Below, in pieces: positions 57,865-64,000 of a DNA stretch of 64,000 nucleotides (positions are counted from its first letter, which is position 1; every line of letters starts with the position of its first letter). The notes beneath the pieces are model-generated. The model was given only the letters and a program-made list of their open reading frames with translations. It ran no database searches and was not told the DNA's origin. Source of the DNA: Thermococcus sibiricus MM 739 (GTDB taxonomy: Archaea > Methanobacteriota_B > Thermococci > Thermococcales > Thermococcaceae); assembly GCF_000022545.1 (NCBI RefSeq), contig NC_012883.1, forward strand, positions 1-64,000. Direction: 5' to 3'. A program made the translations under genes and the position numbers.

Positions 57865-59160
57865 TCACTCACCTCTAATTGCTTTCATAAGTTCAATCCT
57901 TTTTACGATGCTCTCTTTAGTTCCTACATCAGCGCGGTAGAAAATTTCGCCCTTAACATGTTTTATCCCTGCAGAGGCTATTTTTTCAGCCTCCTCTAAA
58001 GAATCGGATATTCCCACAATGGCCAATGCTCTTGAACCAAGCATTGTGAAGTCTTCATCTATCGAGGCATAGTAGATCTTAGCCCCTTCTTTTTTGATTT
58101 TATCCTCGCTGATTTGAACTTTAACCCCCTTTATTGGATCAGTGGGATAACCTTTGGGCGCTACATACTTCACAACAGTAGCTTTTTTCTCAAACTTCGC
58201 TGTCTTTAGATCGCCATCGATGATGCTCTCTCCAATCTCTACAAGAGAAGTTCTCAAAATTGGTAGAACGTTCATGGCCTCTGGATCCCCAAAACGGGCA
58301 TTAAACTCTATAATCTTTGGCTCATCGTTTGCAAGCATAAACTGGCCATATAGAATACCTTTGTAAGGAGTTCCCTCTTTATACATAGCTTTAACTGTTT
58401 TTTTCAGAGTCTCAAGAGCTTTGTGATAATCTTCTCTTGGTATAAATGGCAGTAAATGATCCTCACAAGAATAAGAGCCCATTCCGCCGGTTATTGGGCC
58501 CACATCACCCTCATACGCATGGGGGTAGTCTTGAGCCAGAGGCATTGGAATAACTTTCTTTCCATCTGTGAAAACCTGGAAGGTGAACTCCACGCCATCA
58601 GTTCTTTCCTCAACGAGGACTTTCCCATCCTTCTCTATCAAGGCCTTTGCATATTCCTTTGCCTCTTCATTGTCTTTGAGCTGGTACCCGACGACTTTAA
58701 CTCCTTTGCCCCCGGTAAGTCCAAGGGGTTTAACAACAACTGGTTTTCCAAACTCATCTATCCATGTTTTCATTTCAGCAACGTCATCGAAAACTTTGAA
58801 CAATTTCCTTCCCGGAATTTTGTATTTCTCCATTATTTGTCTTGCAAAGGCTTTGTTTGTTTCAAGTTGAGCTGCTTCTTTTGAAGGGCCAACTGTTGGG
58901 ATGCCATTTTCTTCAAGAACATCAACGATTCCTTTCTCCAGAGGAGATTCTGGGCCAATAAAGGCCATATCAACATTCCACTTCAGAGCAAAATCGAGGA
59001 CTTTTTGAACATCAGTCTCTTTAGTAAGGCCATATTCCTTTGTAATTCTTTTAATCCCGGGATTTTTATGTTTTGCGACTACATAAAGCTCTGCATCCGT
59101 TGAAAGAGCCTCGGCGATTGCGTTCTCTCTTCCTCCCCCACCCACGAGTAAAACGCGCAT
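57865..59160 (-). CDS. purD: phosphoribosylamine-glycine ligase
   Basis: 431 residues from the ATG at 59160 (GGTGAAG upstream; an ATG 12 bases further up is less likely). It ligates glycine to phosphoribosylamine with ATP. MRVLLVGGGGRENAIAEAL is the standard start, FIGPESPLEKGIVDVLEENG, VVKPLGLTGGKGVKVV (ATP-grasp), MGSYSCEDHLLPF and EFNARFGDPEAMNVLP follow. First gene of purD-purP2-purS-purQ-purL. An operator candidate sits between it and the divergent purE. Confidence 0.96.
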   Translation of the reverse strand: MRVLLVGGGGRENAIAEALSTDAELYVVAKHKNPGIKRITKEYGLTKETDVQKVLDFALKWNVDMAFIGPESPLEKGIVDVLEENGIPTVGPSKEAAQLETNKAFARQIMEKYKIPGRKLFKVFDDVAEMKTWIDEFGKPVVVKPLGLTGGKGVKVVGYQLKDNEEAKEYAKALIEKDGKVLVEERTDGVEFTFQVFTDGKKVIPMPLAQDYPHAYEGDVGPITGGMGSYSCEDHLLPFIPREDYHKALETLKKTVKAMYKEGTPYKGILYGQFMLANDEPKIIEFNARFGDPEAMNVLPILRTSLVEIGESIIDGDLKTAKFEKKATVVKYVAPKGYPTDPIKGVKVQISEDKIKKEGAKIYYASIDEDFTMLGSRALAIVGISDSLEEAEKIASAGIKHVKGEIFYRADVGTKESIVKRIELMKAIRGE

Positions 59161-59206
59161 AATCTTCACCATGAATTTGTTAAAATTCTTTGTTTTTAAG
59201 CTTTAT

Positions 59207-59226
59207 TTTGACATCTAAATGACAAA
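59207..59226. promoter_or_regulatory. candidate purine operator between purD and purE
   Basis: TTTG-ACAT-CTAA-ATGA-CAAA in the divergent promoter region. It overlaps the left edge of the purE TATA box (TTTATAAG near 59229) and is upstream of the purD box (GCTTAAAAAC near 59195), so both genes could be controlled. Confidence 0.5.
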
Positions 59227-59266
59227 ATTTATAAGGGTAAACTTCCCAGAGAAATCCGGTGGTGTT

Positions 59267-59697
59267 ATGAAGGTGCTTGTAGTGATGGGAAGCAAGAGTG
59301 ATTCTCACATTGCGGAGAAGGTTACGAAAGTGCCTGGTGACTTCGGAGTTAGCTATGATGTAGAAGTGGCATCTGCCCATAGAAACCCGAAAAAGTTGAG
59401 GAATTAGCAAAGAAAGACTACGATGTCTTTATTGCCATAGCTGGTTTAAGCGCCGCCTTACCAGGAATGATAGCGGCTCATACGACTAAGCCTGTGATAG
59501 GAGTTCCCGTTTCAGCAAAGCTCGGCGGTTTGGATGCTCTCTTGAGCATTACCCAAATGCCTCCGGGAGTCCCGGTAGTTGCTGTGGGGATAGACAATGG
59601 AAAGAACGCAGCACTGCTTGCCATTGAGATTTTGGCACTAAAAGATGAGGAACTTAAGCAAAAGCTTGAGAAATACAAGGAAAGGATACGGAGTTAA
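59267..59697 (+). pseudogene. purE: 5-(carboxyamino)imidazole ribonucleotide mutase PurE, frameshifted
   Basis: ATG at 59267 (GGTGGTG upstream) encodes MKVLVVMGSKSDSHIAEKVT and the active-site SAHRNP segment. The frame fails in an A5 run (59390-59394); one more A would join [20 protein letters not shown] and the rest, with [18 protein letters not shown], to a TAA at 59697. The joined product (about 143 residues) fits class I PurE. PurE is needed for de novo purine synthesis when PurK-type chemistry is used, so a one-base sequencing error is as likely as a real loss. Its 3' end overlaps the ATPase by 4 bases. Confidence 0.85.
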
Positions 59698-60938
59698 ACA
59701 AGTGCTTCCAAGCTTCTTTTTGCAATTTCTAGGAGATCTTCGGGAGTTAATACCTCAATCGTTTTAGGTTCTCTTTCGAGGGCGTCTTCAGATGGAACAA
59801 CAAGAACTTTCCTGCACTTGAATTTAGAAAGCTTCTCTTCAATTTTTTTCACTTCTTCACGCTTAACCCTGCTTCTCCACTTGACCTCTCCTACCAGCTC
59901 AAGTTTGCTGAAGCCCATTAACGCGATATCAAGTTCAAGAGCTGGGAGCTCAACTTTCACCGGTCTTAAACCATAAGTCTTAGCCAGAAGGCTCTCAATG
60001 AAGCTTTCAACATGCCTTGGAACCTTTTCATCAACGGCTTTCCTGATGAACTCTTTGGGTGTCTCAAGCTCGGTGTAGGCGTACTTTGCCTCAAGGTAGA
60101 AGTGAAGGTCGAGGAGGGGAGATGCTATTGAGTAGCGGAAGCGCCTTTTCTTTCCATGGATTGGCTTTTTCTTTATGAACTCCATCGAGGACAATACTCT
60201 AAGATACTTCTGGATGCTGGAAGGGGATTCGATTAACCCTTTGGAAAGTAGGTAGCTTCCAATTTCGCCGCTTTTTGATTTTCCGTCTGCTATAGAATGG
60301 AGAACACCTTGGTAAACCTCAGAGAAGAAAATTTCCTCTTCAGTGAAGGTTTCTCCTATGATATCCTTGATAATTGGGCCCGATGAGTGTAGGTAATCAG
60401 TTAGGAACTCTCTGAGCGGTGGCTTATAAGAAGGCACAAGCATCGGCTCACGGAGGTACGTTGAAGCTTCAATAAGCTCTTTTCCATTGACTTCCCTCGA
60501 CAGTTCTACGAGAATTTCCCTTTCGTCGATTAGACCGACTTTGATAGGAAGCAATATCCCAAGGAGAGGACTTTCACGCATTGAGAGAATTCTCACTGTC
60601 AGCCATAGGGTCGAAGTTATAAGGATAAGCTCGCTATCCAAAGTTGAGTGAGCGTGGAGAAGATCAAGAAAGCCATCTGGAAGGCGGTGAAACTCATCTA
60701 TTACGATTTTCTCTTTTCCGAGATGATCAAGGAATTCTCTCCGAAATTCATCGTAGTTCATGTATTTTCCTGATGTTAAATCGAGTATGGTTCCATCCCG
60801 ATTTACGAAGTAAAATCTATCATATTCAAGGAAGTGCTGAACAAGGAAAGTTTTTCCTGTCTTCCTTCTTCCATAGAGCATTTTCCAGCCTTCACTCTCA
60901 AACTGTGCAACTTCAATTCTTCTTGGAATGATTCTCAT
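59694..60938 (-). CDS. archaeal ATPase with winged helix and nuclease-like C-terminus
   Basis: 414 residues. Walker A is [12 protein letters not shown] near residue 22, Walker B is [11 protein letters not shown]. The winged-helix region is about [20 protein letters not shown]. The C-terminus contains [20 protein letters not shown], a PD-(D/E)XK-like pattern with D, E and K present. A TATA-like CTTAAAAAG near 60966 places the start of RNA close to the ATG (leaderless), and three 14-bp palindromes cover that region. It lies tail to tail with purE, unrelated in function. Confidence 0.85.
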   Translation of the reverse strand: MRIIPRRIEVAQFESEGWKMLYGRRKTGKTFLVQHFLEYDRFYFVNRDGTILDLTSGKYMNYDEFRREFLDHLGKEKIVIDEFHRLPDGFLDLLHAHSTLDSELILITSTLWLTVRILSMRESPLLGILLPIKVGLIDEREILVELSREVNGKELIEASTYLREPMLVPSYKPPLREFLTDYLHSSGPIIKDIIGETFTEEEIFFSEVYQGVLHSIADGKSKSGEIGSYLLSKGLIESPSSIQKYLRVLSSMEFIKKKPIHGKKRRFRYSIASPLLDLHFYLEAKYAYTELETPKEFIRKAVDEKVPRHVESFIESLLAKTYGLRPVKVELPALELDIALMGFSKLELVGEVKWRSRVKREEVKKIEEKLSKFKCRKVLVVPSEDALEREPKTIEVLTPEDLLEIAKRSLEALV

Positions 60939-60959
60939 GAGAATGATTCTGGTTAGAAT
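60916..60959 (-). promoter_or_regulatory. triple 15-bp-spaced palindromic operator over the ATPase start
   Basis: Three tandem copies of ATTCT-N4-AGAAT lie at 60916-60929 (one mismatch, GGAAT), 60931-60944 and 60946-60959, separated by one base each (period 15 bp). The ATG is inside the central copy. The array spans from inside the gene to just before the TATA-like box. Confidence 0.7.
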
Positions 60960-61067
60960 CTTTTTAAGGATTTCGGTTGAAAAAGGTGCTACGTATAAAG
61001 CGGGTTGGAAAGATGTTGAAGCTGATTTGCTGGGAAATAAGAAGGAAACTCAAATAGAAAAACAAAC
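60960..61067 (+). other. intergenic region upstream of the ATPase and after purT
   Basis: The only plausible feature is the ATPase promoter box near 60962-60970. A short plus-strand frame reads KAGWKDVEADLLGNKK but has no sensible start or family. Nothing else is seen. Confidence 0.3.
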
Positions 61068-62357
61068 TCAAAGCAGATGCTTCTCCTTAATGAAATCTTG
61101 GCTCTGCCATTCCCCGCTTCTTGTTTTGAGCTCTATCATGTGGGCAACTTGCTCTGCCTTCCTCTTTGCCACTTGAACGTTACTATCCCATGCAAGGGTA
61201 ACGCCAAGGCGCCTTCCTATATACGCTTCGGGCTTTCCAAAGAACCTAACGGTCGTGTTTGGAATATTCAATGCTCTAAAAACGTTCCTGAACTTTGGAG
61301 CGTAGCCCTCTTGGTTTGACAAGATCACATGGGTTGCAGCCGGCGTTAGAACTGGGAACTTTCTAACACCCTCCTCTTCCACCGCTGGAATTGGAAGTCC
61401 CAAAATCGCTCTTACATGGAGCCCAAATTCGGAGAAGCCGGTAGGATGAGACGCCATGGTCACCATTCCAGTGTCGTGGGGTCTTGGAGAGACTTCGTTG
61501 GCCCATACTTTGTCCCCTTTGACGAACATCTCAACTCCAAAGATTCCAAGACCTCCAAGAACATCGGTAATCGCTTTGGCTATTCTATACACCTCACGTT
61601 CTGCTTTTTCTGAAATTTCGGCCGGCTGCCAGCTTGAGTGATAGTCTCCTTCAATTTGATAATGGCCGACTGGCTTTGGGAAAGTAGTAACTATCTTTCC
61701 GTTCTCGTCAAAGTGCCTCACTGCCAGTTCGGTTATTTCAATGTCAAAGTTTATATGCTCCTCAACTATTATTTTATCAGCACTGCCACGAGCTTTCTTT
61801 TTTGCAACTTCCCATGCCTTTGGTATGTCTTCAGGGCCTTTGACAAAGTAAGATCCCTTCCCACTGGAGCTCATTATTGCCTTGGTGTGACATGGGTAGC
61901 CAATCTTTTCACATGCATCATAAAGCTCATCTAGGGTTGTTGCGTAGGCGTATCTCGATGTAGGAACTTTTGCTTCCTTTGCGAGCGTCTCCCTCGTTCT
62001 CTCGCGGTGCATTGCGATCCAAGTTGCTTTAGCATTTGGGACAACAAAGTAGCCTTCCTTTTCAAGCTCAAATAGAGCGTCAAGGTTTATGGCCTCTATT
62101 TCTGGCACTATCGCGTCGGGGTTTTCTCTCTCCACAATGCTCCAGAGGAAGTCTTTATCCTTCATATTACCCACATAGGCCTTATGGGCTACCTGCATGG
62201 CCGGAGCATTTGGATATCGATCAACTGCGATAACTTCCACTCCCAATCTTTGGGCCTCTATGGCTATCTCTTTTCCAAGCTCCCCGCTTCCAAGGAGCAT
62301 TATCTTGACAGCAGAATCCGTTAAGGGAGTTCCAATTTCATCTCTAATACCTATCAT
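61068..62357 (-). CDS. purT: formate-dependent phosphoribosylglycinamide formyltransferase
   Basis: 429 residues from the ATG at 62357 (AGGTGATACCC). PurT uses formate and ATP to make FGAR, without folate. VKIMLLGSGELGKEIAIEAQ is the typical start; the ATP-grasp centre includes MSSSGKGSYFVKGPEDI, HINFDIEITELAVRH, SWQPAEISEKAE and NEVSPRPHDTGMVTMASH. An operator candidate overlaps the expected RNA start. Divergent from purM. Confidence 0.96.
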   Translation of the reverse strand: MIGIRDEIGTPLTDSAVKIMLLGSGELGKEIAIEAQRLGVEVIAVDRYPNAPAMQVAHKAYVGNMKDKDFLWSIVERENPDAIVPEIEAINLDALFELEKEGYFVVPNAKATWIAMHRERTRETLAKEAKVPTSRYAYATTLDELYDACEKIGYPCHTKAIMSSSGKGSYFVKGPEDIPKAWEVAKKKARGSADKIIVEEHINFDIEITELAVRHFDENGKIVTTFPKPVGHYQIEGDYHSSWQPAEISEKAEREVYRIAKAITDVLGGLGIFGVEMFVKGDKVWANEVSPRPHDTGMVTMASHPTGFSEFGLHVRAILGLPIPAVEEEGVRKFPVLTPAATHVILSNQEGYAPKFRNVFRALNIPNTTVRFFGKPEAYIGRRLGVTLAWDSNVQVAKRKAEQVAHMIELKTRSGEWQSQDFIKEKHLL

Positions 62358-62374
62358 GGGTATCACCTAAATTC

Positions 62375-62394
62375 ATTGACGTTTGTATGTTAAA
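62375..62394. promoter_or_regulatory. candidate purine operator at purT
   Basis: ATTG-ACGT-TTGT-ATGT-TAAA, one mismatch from the core, overlapping the region expected to start purT RNA (TATA-like CTTAAATATTTCC near 62405 on the minus strand). Confidence 0.45.
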
Positions 62395-62417
62395 ATTGTG
62401 GAAATATTTAAGAGTTT

Positions 62418-62437
62418 TTGAACATAAAAATGATAAA
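62418..62437. promoter_or_regulatory. candidate purine operator at purM
   Basis: TTGA-ACAT-AAAA-ATGA-TAAA sits right before the purM TATA-like ATTTTTAAAGCC. It could act on both purM and purT. Confidence 0.45.
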
Positions 62438-62477
62438 ATTTTTAAAGCCTTTTCTCAAACACCTTTCGGTGATGTTC

Positions 62478-63482
62478 ATGCTGACATATGCTCAGGCTGG
62501 TGTCGATGATGAAAAAACTCAAAAAGCTTTGAAAAGTATTATTTCTCTTGCAAAGGCTACCTTTGAGTTTAGAAGAGGAAAAATTGGCGAACCAAAAGAA
62601 GATATTGGTCATTACGCTGCGCTTATGGACTTTGGAAGCTTTTATCTTGCAATGACGACGGATGGGGTTGGAACCAAAACCTTGGTTGCAGAGGCAGTTG
62701 GAAAATACGACAACATTGGGGTAGATATGATAGCAATGAATGTAAACGATTTGATATGCTTGGGAGCTGAACCCGTAGCTCTGGTAGATTATCTTGCTGT
62801 TAGAGAGCCAGATGAAGAGGTTTTTCAGGAAATAGCAAAGGGTATCTATGAGGGTGCAAAACAGTCGGGGATAGCCATAGTTGGTGGTGAAACCGCGGTC
62901 TTACCAGAGCTCGTGAACGGCTTTGACCTTGCCGGAACGGCCATTGGGGTTGTTGAGAAAGATAAAGTGGTGACTGGAAAGGATATAAATCCGGGGGATG
63001 CAGTAATAGGGATATCAAGCTCGGGGATTCACTCCAACGGTTTAACCCTTGCAAGAAAGCTTTTAATTCCCAAATATGGACTTGAATACGAGTTTGAAGG
63101 CAAAAAGCTCTGGGAGCACTTGCTTGAGCCAACAAGGATTTATGTGAAGGCAGTCCTTGAGCTGCTCAAAAGGGTGGAGGTTCATGGTTTGGCACACATC
63201 ACCGGAGGGGGCCTGCTTAATCTAAAGCGGCTCACTAGCTATGGATTTTCCCTAGAAATGCCTCCAATAAGCGGGATTTTTAAGCTAATCCATGAGAACG
63301 GCGTGCCTTTAGATGAGATGTTTAAAGTATTCAATATGGGGGTTGGTTTTGTAGTCGTTGTGGATGAAAAAGACAAAGAAGATGCGCTTGAAACACTGAA
63401 CAAGCATTATCCAAGTTTTGAGATTGGAAAGGTTACAGAGGATAAGGGGATAATAGTTGATAATTATAGGGTAAGGCTTTAG
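62478..63482 (+). CDS. purM: phosphoribosylformylglycinamidine cyclo-ligase
   Basis: 334 residues from the ATG at 62478; GGTGATG precedes it. Makes aminoimidazole ribonucleotide from [21 protein letters not shown] starts the protein, the substrate/ATP loop is [17 protein letters not shown], then [19 protein letters not shown]-like (here [18 protein letters not shown]), and [14 protein letters not shown] and [10 protein letters not shown] follow. Alternative upstream ATGs are not used as the GGTGATG lies too close. Divergent from purT. Confidence 0.96.
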   Translation: MLTYAQAGVDDEKTQKALKSIISLAKATFEFRRGKIGEPKEDIGHYAALMDFGSFYLAMTTDGVGTKTLVAEAVGKYDNIGVDMIAMNVNDLICLGAEPVALVDYLAVREPDEEVFQEIAKGIYEGAKQSGIAIVGGETAVLPELVNGFDLAGTAIGVVEKDKVVTGKDINPGDAVIGISSSGIHSNGLTLARKLLIPKYGLEYEFEGKKLWEHLLEPTRIYVKAVLELLKRVEVHGLAHITGGGLLNLKRLTSYGFSLEMPPISGIFKLIHENGVPLDEMFKVFNMGVGFVVVVDEKDKEDALETLNKHYPSFEIGKVTEDKGIIVDNYRVRL

Positions 63483-63540
63483 TTCTTTTCTATAACTTCA
63501 TTTGGAACTAAAATATAAAAAACAGATTAAGAAAGGGGGT
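63483..63540. other. short region between convergent purM and purC
   Basis: T- and A-rich sequence (TTCTTTTCTATAAC) after the purM stop may serve as a terminator for both directions. Nothing else is visible. Confidence 0.3.
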
Positions 63541-64000
63541 TTATGCGGTGAGACGCTTATAGAGCTCTTCATAAGCATTTATAAGCTCTCCTTTGTCAAA
63601 GCGGAAAACGTCTTTATCGAGGCTCTCTTTTGTTTCGGCATCCCAGAAACGACAAGTATCTGGGCTTATCTCATCTCCAAGGATTATCTCGCCTCTCTCA
63701 TTTTTGCCGAATTCGAGTTTAAAGTCAACTAGAATTATCCCTCTTTGAGCGAAATACTCTTTTAAGATATTATTTACCTTTAAGGCTATATTTTCGATTT
63801 CTTTAAGTTCTCTCTCACTCACTCCAAGGACTTTTGCATGATAATGGTTTATCATGGGATCTCCAAGATCGTCATTTTTGTAATAGAGCTCTACTATTGG
63901 TTCTGAAAGTTCTGTACCCTCTTTTAAGGGCAATCTTTTTTTCAGACTTCCAGCAATCACGTTTCTAACAACGACTTCAACTGGATACATCTTGAGCTTC
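63541..64000 (-). CDS. purC: phosphoribosylaminoimidazole-succinocarboxamide synthase, partial
   Basis: The 5' end lies beyond the window. The visible 153 codons carry the PurC core: [50 protein letters not shown] and [14 protein letters not shown] (SAICAR-synthase signature). It joins CAIR and aspartate with ATP. A normal protein is about 215-240 residues, so roughly a third is missing here. It is transcribed toward purM (convergent). Confidence 0.95.
   Translation of the reverse strand, partial: KLKMYPVEVVVRNVIAGSLKKRLPLKEGTELSEPIVELYYKNDDLGDPMINHYHAKVLGVSERELKEIENIALKVNNILKEYFAQRGIILVDFKLEFGKNERGEIILGDEISPDTCRFWDAETKESLDKDVFRFDKGELINAYEELYKRLTA

Noticed and set aside
60960-61067. Short frame KAGWKDVEADLLGNKK upstream of the ATPase
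   Set aside because: No start codon with a ribosome site and no family; it is probably noise in the promoter region.

Overview
The window is archaeal and most likely from a low-GC Thermococcus (Thermococcales). Grounds: archaeal Rpo7 and Spt4, ribosomal proteins S24e and S27ae, GTP-dependent dephospho-CoA kinase, Taw1, AglB, PurP-type purine synthesis, split GMP synthase, a CetZ-like tubulin homologue, class III signal peptides, GGTGA ribosome sites and several near-leaderless starts behind TTTATAAG or TTTAAA boxes. The species cannot be fixed from sequence alone.

Layout. (1) 0-8.2 kb, minus strand: a surface-glycan block with a DUF354 protein, a heavily frameshifted asnB, a chimeric glycosyltransferase remnant, two intact GT2 enzymes and an AglB oligosaccharyltransferase. 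(2) 8.2-13.7 kb: a MoxR-DUF58-DUF4350-DUF4129 membrane operon. (3) 13.8-24.8 kb: accessory DNA with two operator-controlled ATPases, a HEPN/MNT pair, DUF1616, an OB-fold surface protein, a TctA-like permease, a TasA-like protein, a HAD phosphatase, the tail of a lost second AglB, and a graveyard of toxin-antitoxin genes. (4) 24.8-29 kb: housekeeping genes (ppa, rpo7, spt4, GTP-dependent CoA kinase, rps24e, rps27ae, a methyltransferase, taw1). (5) 29-42.4 kb: a long plus-strand cluster with a QW-repeat surface protein, a CetZ-like GTPase, a 2-TM protein, six pilin-like proteins with class III-type N-termini (one of 1,097 residues) and a DUF2101 membrane protein. (6) 42.7-64 kb: purine genes (guaA subunits, guaB, two purP, purL, purQ, purS, purD, purE, purT, purM, purC) interleaved with nadBAC, a broken pdxT, a PAP2 enzyme, an IS6-type transposase tail, a frameshifted MFS gene and a third ATPase.

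How the genes work together. The purine genes describe a folate-independent route in which formate enters through PurT and PurP. A recurring ACAT-N4-ATGT palindrome at the purine promoters suggests a shared regulator. A different palindrome sits at the nadB start site. Each of the three ATPase genes has its own distinct tandem palindromes at the promoter or start codon, and each protein carries a winged-helix region, which suggests self-regulation. The CetZ and pilin-like cluster is the best candidate for an undescribed system: a tubulin-family GTPase beside a complete set of small and giant pilin-like surface proteins.

Caution. Many lesions are one-base changes in homopolymers (asnB, purE, the MFS gene, HEPN, mntA, pdxT). 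Some could be sequencing errors. The nonsense codons, truncations and fusions cannot be explained that way and show real gene decay.
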